From positions 53,914 through 117,913 of the forward strand of contig MPNC01000011.1 of NCBI GenBank assembly GCA_002238825.1: 64,000 nucleotides of DNA, in the 5' to 3' direction. This document shows positions 8,254-16,644 of the stretch, one piece after another. Below the pieces are notes generated by a model. The model did no database searches and was not told the origin of the DNA. It saw nothing but the letters and a program-made list of their open reading frames with translations. How positions within the stretch are numbered: the first letter of the stretch is position 1; each line of letters opens with the position of its first letter. The translations under genes and the position numbers were made by a program. The stretch is from SAR202 cluster bacterium bin87. GTDB taxonomy: Bacteria; Chloroflexota; Dehalococcoidia; Lucifugimonadales; UBA3495.

Positions 8254-9045
8254 ATGCGACGTCACGACCCCAAAGCGCTGCGCATAGCGAAAGCAGTGCA
8301 GCAGCGTGAGCAGCCCGAGCTCGTCATCCTCTTCGGCTCCCGCGCTCGCGGTGACCACGAAGAACTGCTATCCGATATCGACGTCATGCTGGTACAGGCC
8401 ACCGAACCTGATGACGCCATCCAAAAGGCCGCCACCGCCGCCGCCGCCAGGGTCGCCCGGGAGACCTACGGACGGGAAGTGCCGGTGGAACTGGTGTGGA
8501 GGACCATCGAAGAGTTCCGGCACAACCGCCGGTACGTCAACAGCGTCGAGACTCACGCCGTAAAGGACGGAATAGTCATGCCCAGGGATCCGAACCAGTA
8601 CGGCTCGACACAATACGAAGACGACGACACCGAATACTCCTACGACTGGGAGAGCTACGAAATACTCATCGAAAGAGCAGAGGCGCACCTGTCCGCATTC
8701 CAGTCGTTAGCAAGCAACGGCCAGCCGGACTTCCCGGTAGGCCAGCAGGCCCACTTCGCCCTGGAGTGCGGATTGAAGGCCCTTTTGGAAGCCCGCAAGA
8801 TTCCCTATGGCTACAACCACAGCATGGCGGACCTGCTGGGCACGCTTCGCCACTTCCACCCCGAAATGCGGGACTTCCGCTTATCCATAGCCCCCGACAT
8901 CTACGCGGAGTATGCGGGACGACTCGGTTACCGAGCGCGACGGCAACCGCGTCTGACCGACCAGCCGGACTACCTGGAAAAGACCGTCGCCGACGCCCAG
9001 TTCCTGATTGAGCGGGCCAAAACCGCGAGGGCAGAAGCCGTCTGA
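8254..9045 (+). CDS. fused MNT nucleotidyltransferase-HEPN protein
   Basis: 263 residues behind GGAGACGAACC and ATG 8254. Residues 1-110 are a minimal nucleotidyltransferase with the GSRARGDH motif followed by SDIDVML, matching the GSX(10)DXD signature. Residues 135-260 are helical and resemble a HEPN domain of the PF05168 type (FALECGLKALLEARKIPYGY followed by NHSMADLL). In two-gene systems MntA antitoxins AMPylate HepT RNase toxins; here both halves are one polypeptide. The HEPN catalytic RX4-6H spacing is not canonical (the Arg-to-His gap is 7 residues), so RNase activity is uncertain. It stands alone between divergent amidase and co-directional ggt genes. Confidence 0.75.
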   Translation: MRRHDPKALRIAKAVQQREQPELVILFGSRARGDHEELLSDIDVMLVQATEPDDAIQKAATAAAARVARETYGREVPVELVWRTIEEFRHNRRYVNSVETHAVKDGIVMPRDPNQYGSTQYEDDDTEYSYDWESYEILIERAEAHLSAFQSLASNGQPDFPVGQQAHFALECGLKALLEARKIPYGYNHSMADLLGTLRHFHPEMRDFRLSIAPDIYAEYAGRLGYRARRQPRLTDQPDYLEKTVADAQFLIERAKTARAEAV

Positions 9046-9096
9046 AACCTATCTGCCCCAACCAGGGAACAAACACCCCAAACACGGAGGCCGAAC

Positions 9097-10857
9097 ATGC
9101 CAGTCAAAGGGACCTCGATGAAGAGTTATCGTCCGCTGATGCAGGGTGTCAACGGAATGGTCGCCGCCAGTCACCCCAGCGCCGCCATGGCCGGCCTGGA
9201 AGTCCTGAAAAGGGGCGGCAACGCCATCGACGCCGGCGTGGCGGTTGGCTTGGCGCTGAACGTCGTGCACGTCGATGATTGCAGTTTCCTGGGCGTGGCG
9301 CCCACGGTGATTTACCTGGCCGACCGCAATGAGGTCGTGACCGTTGACGGTCTCGGGGTCTGGCCCCAGGCCGCCTCAGTAGAGTACTTCCACAAGCACC
9401 ACGGGGGCAGGATGCCGGCCGGCGTTCTATCGTCGCTCACGCCCGCCGCCGCTGATTCCTGGATCACTTCGCTGTCCAAATTCGGCACGATGACCTTCGG
9501 GCAGGTGGCGAGCGCGGCCATCGACCTGGCCGGGAACGGCTTCCCCATGTTCCGCTACCTGGCCGGCCGGTTCAAGACCGCCTTCGACCAGTATAACGCC
9601 TACCCGTCAACTGCGGAAGTTTATCTGCCCAACGGCCACGCTCCGAAGCAGGGCGAGATGTTCTACCAGAAGGACCTGGCCTCCACCCTGTCCCGGCTCG
9701 CCGACATTGAGGCATCCAACGCGGGTAAGGGCCGCGAGTCGGCGCTCAAGGCGGCAAGGGACTACATCTACACCGGCGAGTTGGCCCACAAGATCGTCGC
9801 GTTCAACCAGGAGATGGGCGGGCTTCTCACCGAGGATGACCTGGCGCGTTATCACGTACAGGTGACGCCGCCCGTGACGGTGAACTACAAGGGCTACGAC
9901 GTCTACAGCACCGGGCCTTGGGGCCAGGGGCCGACGTTCCCTCAAGCCCTGAAGATACTGGAAGGGTTCGACCTGGCCTCCATGGGCCACAACTCCGCCC
10001 AGTACATCCACACGGTTAGCCAGGCCCTTAACCTGGCCTTTGCCGACCGCGAGCAATACGTTGGCGACCCTGATTTCGTGGATGTTCCGATCAACGAGAT
10101 GCTGGCGGAGGAGTACCTGGCCAAGCGCCGGTCGCTCATCGACCCCGACCTGGCCTGGCCGGGCACGCCTCCGGCGGGAGACCCGCGAAAGGGCAAAGCG
10201 ACCGTCGACGGCGCTCCGCAGTCACCCCGGGAAGCGACGACACCGGTGGGTACCGCCGGCGTCAGCGGTGGCGGGACATCGTACTTCGCCGTTATCGACC
10301 GGGATGGCAACATCTTTTCCTGCACACCCAGCGAGGGCACCAAGAATGGCGGGCCGATCATACCGGGCACCGGCCTGGCCTTCTCGTTGCGCGGCACCCA
10401 GTCCAAGCTCGACGAAGGGCATCCCGCCTCGGTTCAGGGCGGCAAGCGGCCCCGGCTCACTCCGGCGCCGGCCCTGGTGGTGCGCGACGGCGAGCCCGTG
10501 ATGGCCCTGGGCGCCCACGGCGGCGACCATATCCCGCAGGGCACGCTGCAACTGCTGTTGAACGTCCTGGAATTCGGCCACGACTCCCAGGAGGCCGTGG
10601 AGGAACCCCGCTTCTACAGTTACAACTTCCCCAGCTCCAACTGGGCTTCGAGGTATGACCCGGGCATGCTGCGGTTGGAAGGCCGCATTTCCGACGAAGC
10701 GGCAGATGGCCTGCGTCAGAAGGGGCATACGATAGAACAGTATCCAGACTGGTGGGAGGGCTCAGCCCTGTACTGCGTCATCACGCGCAACCCGGAGACC
10801 GGGGTGCTGCAGGGCGGCGCCGACCCGAGATGCGAGGCTTACGCTGTGGGGTTCTAG
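9097..10857 (+). CDS. ggt: gamma-glutamyltransferase family N-terminal nucleophile hydrolase
   Basis: 586 residues, usual length for the proenzyme. GGAGGCCGAAC precedes ATG 9097. Landmarks include MVAASHPSAAMAGLEVLKRG, GGNAIDAGVAVGLALNVV, and the autoprocessing site SGGGTSYFAVIDRDGNIFS with Thr394 as predicted nucleophile (Thr-Ser instead of the frequent Thr-Thr). Later come a conserved TPAPALV and AHGGDHIPQGTLQLLLN. No signal peptide is apparent, so this may be a cytoplasmic member, for example acting on acylated or gamma-glutamyl metabolites. The 270-bp stretch after it holds nothing I can identify. Confidence 0.9.
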   Translation: MPVKGTSMKSYRPLMQGVNGMVAASHPSAAMAGLEVLKRGGNAIDAGVAVGLALNVVHVDDCSFLGVAPTVIYLADRNEVVTVDGLGVWPQAASVEYFHKHHGGRMPAGVLSSLTPAAADSWITSLSKFGTMTFGQVASAAIDLAGNGFPMFRYLAGRFKTAFDQYNAYPSTAEVYLPNGHAPKQGEMFYQKDLASTLSRLADIEASNAGKGRESALKAARDYIYTGELAHKIVAFNQEMGGLLTEDDLARYHVQVTPPVTVNYKGYDVYSTGPWGQGPTFPQALKILEGFDLASMGHNSAQYIHTVSQALNLAFADREQYVGDPDFVDVPINEMLAEEYLAKRRSLIDPDLAWPGTPPAGDPRKGKATVDGAPQSPREATTPVGTAGVSGGGTSYFAVIDRDGNIFSCTPSEGTKNGGPIIPGTGLAFSLRGTQSKLDEGHPASVQGGKRPRLTPAPALVVRDGEPVMALGAHGGDHIPQGTLQLLLNVLEFGHDSQEAVEEPRFYSYNFPSSNWASRYDPGMLRLEGRISDEAADGLRQKGHTIEQYPDWWEGSALYCVITRNPETGVLQGGADPRCEAYAVGF

Positions 10858-11127
10858 CGCGATCCATTGGCAGCGGCGGTGTTAACTGGCGCGCGTCTGG
10901 TCGATACACCCCGCGCCCTCCGCTGCATAATGCCCTGGCGCGTGCTTCTTCTGCTCCACCGGCGTGTCGGGCCGGTCCTGATGATCGGCTCGGCGCGCCG
11001 CCCGATCGCTGCTGACGCGGTGGCGATATATGGACGCGTCACGGGCCAATTACACTGACCGCGCGTCGTTGCGGTGCGCCCGTCGGTGCGTAGCGGAGTC
11101 AGTTGTACGTGAACCCCCCGGGTGAGG

Positions 11128-11688
11128 CTACCTCGACTGGACCTCAGGAACCCGAACTTCCTCGTCCCGCCATCGGGCCCTGGCGATCCATTGGGACAAT
11201 ACGGTGGCTACGTGGTCCGGTTCGTGGCCGCCGTAGAGGCTTATCGTCAGGGTCGCGACGCATTTATTGTCGAACAGGCGAGTTCTCCGGCTCAGGTCGT
11301 AGATTTCCCATGATGAACCGTAGATCAGTATGGCTACACCGTAAGTTGCTCCTCGTACGCATTCCCGCAGCCTGATCCTGCCGTATCTCCGTCGCGTGTA
11401 AGAAGACTGGACGTTGATATAGACCGCGATATCGCCATGGTCGTCAAACAGCGCGTAGTCAATGTGGCCTCTCCTTCCCAGGGCGAGGTCGGGTCCGCAC
11501 TCCCAAGGCAGCCAGGTGCGCCATCCCAAAGACCAAAGGATCGGGTCGATCATCGCGTATCTAATCGCGGGCTCGGACCGAGAAGGCCGGCGCGTGATTT
11601 CGTGGGTAGCTTCCATCACTTCCCGGACAGTTCTCTCCACGGCCGCGATGTCCCGCGTGTTTTGTTCCGGTTCCATGACCGTATCCAT
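11128..11688 (-). CDS. degenerate restriction-type (HsdR_N/PD-(D/E)XK-like) protein
   Basis: 186 residues. Residues 30-125 follow the plan of type I restriction R-subunit N-terminal nuclease-like proteins: SEPAIRYAMIDPILWSLGW, then HIDYALFDDHGDIAVYINVQ. In functional relatives the last strand carries ExK (as in VLVEAK); here the equivalent residues read INVQ, so the catalytic Glu and Lys look substituted. The fold may survive as a DNA-binding or regulatory module. No helicase, methylase or specificity gene is adjacent. A second, more decayed copy is at 54383-54637. No ribosome site is obvious before ATG 11688; the internal ATG at 11676 is an alternative. Function unknown. Confidence 0.55.
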   Translation of the reverse strand: MDTVMEPEQNTRDIAAVERTVREVMEATHEITRRPSRSEPAIRYAMIDPILWSLGWRTWLPWECGPDLALGRRGHIDYALFDDHGDIAVYINVQSSYTRRRYGRIRLRECVRGATYGVAILIYGSSWEIYDLSRRTRLFDNKCVATLTISLYGGHEPDHVATVLSQWIARARWRDEEVRVPEVQSR

Positions 11689-12268
11689 TTTAAACTGTGC
11701 AACGACCGGGACCCGGTCCGCAGTGTCAGAAAATCGGCGCTCAGGCGCTTGTGGACCACCGGCGTGTCGTCCTGGCGCCGTACACCGTGCGCGCCTTACA
11801 ATTCAAAACAGCCCTGGGCCGGATCGCCTTGATAACTAATACGATCCTACTGTACAGAAATGACGATGACATTGACGTGTCATACGAACATAAAATGTAT
11901 AACGTTGAGTAACAAAATCATCAGGGGCGCGTCATGTCGGAATCAGCGGTATCCGCCAGCGCTGCAACTCAGCAGGGTGTACCGAAACAGGACCCCGATG
12001 CCGGCCGATCAAGGCTTCATCCGATTGCAAGTTTTGCATTGCCATGCTTACAGACCTGCCTGTCTCAGCCAGGTGCGAGCGCATTGTCGTGCGGGGCACG
12101 CATCGGCCCGGATTGGCGGGGGGTCGTCTGCTCCGCAACCGGGTTTGTTGTCACGTGTGCGACGCGCATCGGGGTCGCTGCCCAGCCCTTGAGCTCCGCC
12201 AGTTCGTTACCCGGGACCGAAGGATGTGCCATATGTGTAACGAAGATGCGAAAACAGGACCATTGGAT
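11689..12268. other. intergenic region upstream of the hybrid kinase
   Basis: A 580-bp gap without a convincing gene. Around 11820-11930 it becomes AT-rich, and 11860-11880 holds three head-to-tail TGAC hexamers (TGACGA, TGACAT, TGACGT). No RNA gene or IS recognised. Confidence 0.4.
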
Positions 12269-12297
12269 GTGACATTCTGATACAGCTGGGGTAAAAT
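12269..12297 (+). promoter_or_regulatory. candidate sigma-70 promoter of the hybrid kinase
   Basis: GTGACA (12269-12274) and TAAAAT (12292-12297) with a 17-bp spacer, each one mismatch from consensus, 75 bp before the TTG start at 12372. Confidence 0.45.
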
Positions 12298-12371
12298 CAG
12301 CGCTGTCGACTCGGCGTCGCTGTTGACTGATCAAGGGGACGCCGACATAGGGGTTGCCGCGGAGGGAACCA

Positions 12372-14774
12372 TTGAGCAGCCAGGCCGAAACAGGAAACGA
12401 GATCAAGGCGTTTCGTGAGCGGCTGACCGCTCTGGCCCAAGCCGGGTTGCGCATCAACGAAAGTTTGGACCTGGATACGGTGCTGCAAGAGGTGCTGGAC
12501 TGCGCCCGGTCACTCACCGGTGCTGACTATGGCATCATCGCGCTGATGGACGACGAACGGCGCATGCAGCAATTGCTCTGGTCCGGGATCAGTGAGGCAG
12601 AAAGTCGCCAATTGCGCGACATTCACCGCGGGAAGCAGCTTTGCGAGTATATTTCGCGGCTGCAGCACCCCCTGCGAGTGGACGATTTCCAGGGCCACCT
12701 CCAATCGTTGGGAATTGACGGCTCCCGCGTGCCCATCCCCGCGGGACCCAACACTCCTTTCCTGGCGGCGCCAATCATTTACCATGGTGAAACCGGCGGC
12801 GGGATCTTCCTGGCCGACACGGAGGCAGGACGCAAGTTCACCCCTGAAGATGAAGAAACCCTGATGATGTTCGCGTCGCAGGCGGCCTTGGTCATAGCTA
12901 ACGCCCGGCGCTACCAGGAGGAGCAGCAAGCCAGGGCCGATGTGGAAGCCCTCATCGACACCTCGCCGGTGGGCGTACTGGTCTTCGACGGAGTCGATGG
13001 GAGAATCGTGTCGTACAACCGGGAGGTGAGGAGGATCGCCAACGCGCTCTACCACGCGGACGCCGGTTTTGAAGAAGTCCTCAGCACGTTGACCATTCGG
13101 CGGGGGGACGGCAGGGAACTTACGATGTCTGACTTTCCCATCGCCGAAACCCTGCGTACCGGCGAAGCGGTGCGCCTGGAGCAGATGGTTTTTCAGGGCT
13201 CCAACGGCCGCAGCATGACCATTATGGTGAACGCCACTCCGATCAGGTCAGACGATGGCGTGATGCGGTCTTTCGTGGTGACACTGCAGGATATGACGCC
13301 CATTGAAGACCTGGAACGCCAGCGCGCCGAGTTCCTGGGTATGGTCAGTCACGAGTTGAGAATGCCGCTGATGTCCATCAAGGGTTCGGCAGACACCCTT
13401 TTAGAATCGGGGTCGGATCTGGATCCGGCCGAGGTTCGCCAGTTCAGCCGCATCATCAGGGACCAGGCCGACCGGATGCGGCACATGATAGTTGACCTGC
13501 TGGACGCGGCGCGCATTGAGACCGGCACGCTCAGCGTCACTCCGGAGCCAGTAGCGGTGGTGGAGATGGTCGACGAGGCCAAACGACGGCTTGCGACCGC
13601 AGGGGAGCAAAACAATCTGCAGATAAACCTGCCGCCGGACCTTCCCCTGGTGATGGCCGACCAACGCCGCATCGTTCAGGTGCTGAATAACCTGCTGACC
13701 AACGCTGTCGAGTCCTCCCGCGAAACCCCCACAATTCTGGTGTCGGCCGAGCGGGAAGAGTTTCACGTCGCGGTGTCAGTCACCGACGACGGGCCCGGGG
13801 TTTCCGCAGAACAAGCCCCGCATGTCTTCCGTAAATTCTTCCACGCGGAGGGCGAAGAAAGCGGCATCGCCCACAATAACACCGGGCTGGGGCTAGCCAT
13901 CTGCAGGGGCATTGTCGAGGCCCACGGGGGCCGTATCTGGGTGGAGAGCGAGGGCCTTGGTTTTGGGTGCCGGTTCACCTTTACACTGCCAATCGTCGAG
14001 CCGACAGACCTTGCCGGGGCAGGGGCCAGCCCACTTCGCGGGGGAACCCAGGCACTTGAGCGCGCCGAAGTTTCAATCCTGGTGGTCGACGATGATCCTC
14101 AGACCTTGCGGCATGTCCGAGACGCCCTATCCGGAACGGGTTACTCGGTAACAGTCACCGCAGACCCCGTGGAAGCCCTTGACATCACGCGGACTTTCCG
14201 GCCTGACCTGGCGATACTGGACCTGGTGCTGCCCGACGGCAACGGGATCGAGTTGATGCAGGAGATGCAGGTCCTCGCAGATATTCCAGTGATCTTTCTT
14301 TCCGCCTACGGGCAGGACCAGGTGATTGCCCAGGCCTTTGAGGCCGGCGCCGCCGATTACGTATCCAAACCGTTTTCCCCCACCGAACTGGTGGCCAGGA
14401 TACGGGCGGAACTGCGCCGCGTGGCCGGGCCGCCGGCCAATCCCACCGGGACCGTTGTCCTGGGGGATTTGGATATCAACTATGACACCCGTGAGGTCCG
14501 CCTGGCTGGTAAGGTATTGGATCTCACCGCCACAGAGTACGGTTTGATCAGAGAACTCTCTGCTGCCGAAGGTGCGGCCTTGACCTACCAGCAGCTGCTG
14601 CGTCGGATCTGGCGAAACTACAACTCATACGACCCAAGGGTGGTGCGTACCCACGTGGGACGGTTGCGCCGCAAGCTGGGCGATAACGGTGAAAACCCCA
14701 CCTACATCCTGACCGAGCCCCGTGTCGGCTATCGCATGGCCCGGCCGGGGAACTCCGGAGCGCCCGGGGAGTAA
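12372..14774 (+). CDS. hybrid sensor histidine kinase-response regulator with C-terminal wHTH (intact)
   Basis: Start chosen at TTG 12372 because GGAGGG sits 6 nt upstream; the same frame is open back to 12354. About 800 residues. Domain order: GAF (about 20-180; NESLDLDTVLQEVLDCARSL), PAS (about 190-310), HisKA with MVSHELRMPL and phospho-acceptor His327, HATPase (NNLLTNAVESS, DDGPGVS, NTGLGLAICRGIVEAHGG), receiver (ILVVDDDPQT, phospho-acceptor Asp617 in LAILDLVLPDG, SKPFSP), and an OmpR-type winged helix at the C-terminus. Sensor, kinase, receiver and DNA-binding output are all in one soluble chain, so the phosphorelay would be internal. No membrane segment. The paralogues at 19.3-24.4 kb share this plan but have lost kinase residues. 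Confidence 0.9.
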   Translation: MSSQAETGNEIKAFRERLTALAQAGLRINESLDLDTVLQEVLDCARSLTGADYGIIALMDDERRMQQLLWSGISEAESRQLRDIHRGKQLCEYISRLQHPLRVDDFQGHLQSLGIDGSRVPIPAGPNTPFLAAPIIYHGETGGGIFLADTEAGRKFTPEDEETLMMFASQAALVIANARRYQEEQQARADVEALIDTSPVGVLVFDGVDGRIVSYNREVRRIANALYHADAGFEEVLSTLTIRRGDGRELTMSDFPIAETLRTGEAVRLEQMVFQGSNGRSMTIMVNATPIRSDDGVMRSFVVTLQDMTPIEDLERQRAEFLGMVSHELRMPLMSIKGSADTLLESGSDLDPAEVRQFSRIIRDQADRMRHMIVDLLDAARIETGTLSVTPEPVAVVEMVDEAKRRLATAGEQNNLQINLPPDLPLVMADQRRIVQVLNNLLTNAVESSRETPTILVSAEREEFHVAVSVTDDGPGVSAEQAPHVFRKFFHAEGEESGIAHNNTGLGLAICRGIVEAHGGRIWVESEGLGFGCRFTFTLPIVEPTDLAGAGASPLRGGTQALERAEVSILVVDDDPQTLRHVRDALSGTGYSVTVTADPVEALDITRTFRPDLAILDLVLPDGNGIELMQEMQVLADIPVIFLSAYGQDQVIAQAFEAGAADYVSKPFSPTELVARIRAELRRVAGPPANPTGTVVLGDLDINYDTREVRLAGKVLDLTATEYGLIRELSAAEGAALTYQQLLRRIWRNYNSYDPRVVRTHVGRLRRKLGDNGENPTYILTEPRVGYRMARPGNSGAPGE

Positions 14775-14833
14775 CCCGCGACAATTGAGGTGGCTGGTGG
14801 TTCGTCCAGCCGGCCGCACACCGCTGCTGGGTT

Positions 14834-15580
14834 CTAACGGCGATCGGCCGGGATAGCAGCGCCGGCTCGGATCGCCTGTTCCCATTCGTCCAGGTCGAAG
14901 AAATGCGGTCCGGCGCCGCCGTGGTAGGCTACTTTGCCATCGACGTCCACCAGGTACAGGCGTTCCGGCGCCGCGCCGTAGGCCTCATCGATGGCGTTGT
15001 CCATTTCCTCGATGATGACGGGGAGGCCGATATGCAGGTCGATGCTGCACGACTGGGCGGCCGTTTCCCGCTCGTCATAGCTCCGGTGCTGGCGGAACAG
15101 TACGCCTTCCGCAACGTTGCTATCCACCTGCCAGCCGTCGGTCGGGTGTGCTTCCTGGACGTAGACGACAAAGAACTCCACAGAGTCCTTGTAGCGGTGG
15201 TAGATCTGGGTCATGCGCTCCGACTGAACGCGGAAGGGAGGTCAAGTATAGCTGCCGAAGGCCAGCGCCACCGGTCGCCGTCCGCGAAAGTCGGATAATC
15301 GCACCCGTTCGTCCGAACCCAACCGCTTGAGGCAAAAATCGGGGGCCGGCTCGCCAACGTTGGGACCGGTCTCGTCCCGTACCAGGATGGCTTCCAGGGC
15401 GGCGCGGACTTCTGCGGGCAGGTTCGCTTGCTGCCCCAACGCCAATTCTCGCGCTGAAATTTGTCCATCACTCGGATGGGCTAGCCGCGCTTCCTTGATA
15501 CCGTCGACAATCTGTCGGAGTTGCTGGCGGTGATGGTCGCTCAGCCCGCTGATTGCGCTGTCGCGCTGCGCCTTTAGCAT
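14834..15580 (-). CDS. iodothyronine-deiodinase-like selenoprotein (in-frame UGA)
   Basis: Two abutting minus-strand frames read as one 248-residue protein if TGA at 15244-15242 is selenocysteine (U113). The junction is FGSYT-U-PPFR, the exact active-site layout of deiodinases (FGSxTUPPF). Upstream, GEPAPDF and VRLSDFRGRRPVALAFGS form a thioredoxin-like start; downstream, FFVVYVQEAHPTDGW, QSCSIDL and APERLYLVDVDGKVAYHGG match the rest of the family, including the EAHxxDGW His. ATG 15580 has GGAGGCGA upstream. The gene follows the VOC gene by about 36 nt from this start, so they likely form an operon. A short hairpin (TCCG/CGGA around CGTTCAGT) starts 7 nt after the UGA and may be part of a bacterial SECIS. 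The redox substrate is unknown; iodinated or other halogenated compounds are possible. Confidence 0.88.
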
Positions 15581-15616
15581 ATTCGCCTCCACGAGGAATT
15601 GGGGTTGCAGCAACGA

Positions 15617-16171
15617 TTACCGGGCGGCCACTGCCGCGGCGCTCAACTCGCGAATGGCATCCACCGTTTCCGGGCCGGCCGGCTTGCCCATTTCCACGTC
15701 CCGGACTGCTTCCCAGGAGCGCAGCACATCCGCCATGACCGCGTCGTCAGACTGGTCAATGTCGATGGGGATGCCCACCTGCGCCCACGACGTGTAACCG
15801 GTCAGCCAGAACACCTCGGTGGGATTGTTCTCCGGATCCCGGAAGTAGCAGCCGATGGCGCTGGCGTGGGTGACGATGCGGTCCAACTGGTAACCGCGTT
15901 CGAGGATGCGCCCCTTGAAATCGCGGAGGTCGTCGAGGGATTCCACTCGCATCGAAATCTGCTGGATCCAGTGGGGGTCATCCAGCGAGGGCCGTCCGTT
16001 GATCAGGGCAATCTCGTGGTCGCAGCTTTCTGGATCCGCGCTGTAAAAGGCGCCCAGTGGGCCGACCTTGGTCCGCTGCATTCCCATGAAATTCTCGTAG
16101 AAGTCCATCATCAGTTCGAGGTCATGAACGTAGAAGCCGATATGACCGAGGCCAGTAACTTTCGCCGACAT
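15617..16171 (-). CDS. VOC/glyoxalase-extradiol dioxygenase superfamily protein
   Basis: Start at ATG 16171 (MSAKVTGLGHIGFYVHDL) behind AAGGAGACGAAG; an upstream extension to 16252 lacks a ribosome site. 184 residues with paired beta-alpha-beta-beta-beta modules. Likely metal ligands are His10 in GHIGFYV, a His in DPHWIQQIS, and Glu in PTEVFWL, as in catechol 2,3-dioxygenase-like enzymes. Substrate unknown. It precedes the deiodinase-like selenoprotein in the same direction and may provide or consume its aromatic substrate, which is inference from neighbourhood only. Confidence 0.8.
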   Translation of the reverse strand: MSAKVTGLGHIGFYVHDLELMMDFYENFMGMQRTKVGPLGAFYSADPESCDHEIALINGRPSLDDPHWIQQISMRVESLDDLRDFKGRILERGYQLDRIVTHASAIGCYFRDPENNPTEVFWLTGYTSWAQVGIPIDIDQSDDAVMADVLRSWEAVRDVEMGKPAGPETVDAIRELSAAAVAAR

Positions 16172-16247
16172 CTTCGTCTCCTTCGGGTCCGTCCGTGTCA
16201 GCGCATTATCCTCTTTTCGCGCCTGCGATGTCGACCCGAAGCACGCG

Positions 16248-16384
16248 CTCACACGTAGCCAGTTTCTCTAGAACCGTCATTGCGAGCGAAGCGCGGCAAT
16301 CTCGTTAGGGCAAGGAAAGATACTGCGGGAACGCGACCGCCACGTCGCTTCGCTCCTCGCGATCACAAAATGGGCACCTGTGAG
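16248..16384. mobile_element. MITE-2 (137 bp, same family as MITE-1)
   Basis: Left terminus CTCACACGTAGCCAGTTT and right terminus complementary to CTCACAGGTGCCCATTTT, with the inner core GTCATTGCGAGCGAAGCG / GCTCCTCGCGATCAC. Flanks 16238-16247 (GAAGCACGCG) and 16385-16394 (GATGCACGCG) match at 9 of 10 bases: a target duplication. No coding capacity. Confidence 0.75.
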
Positions 16385-16474
16385 GATGCACGCGCCGGAA
16401 TACTGCCCACTGCCCGCCGCGCACAGCTGCCGTCCGCGCTTGAGGCAGCGACCCTGTGGTGGACGGAGCCAGCG

Positions 16475-16510
16475 CCCGGCACAAATGACTTGTCGGACTG
16501 TCGTGCCGGG
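16475..16510. repeat. 8-bp inverted repeat upstream of serine hydrolase
   Basis: CCCGGCAC (16475-16482) and GTGCCGGG (16503-16510) with a 20-nt loop. It could be an operator or a weak hairpin 135 bp before the hydrolase start. The rest of 16385-16644 shows nothing else. Confidence 0.3.
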
Positions 16511-16644
16511 TGATACAACCACCGGGAGACGACGCGCCGGGGCGTTTCTCAGTCCCCGAGGTGAAGCGCTTTCGAAACAACCTGCGAGCCGGTTTACACA
16601 GACCGTACCTGTCATTTCACGAGCAACCAGCGGGAGGTGCCGCC

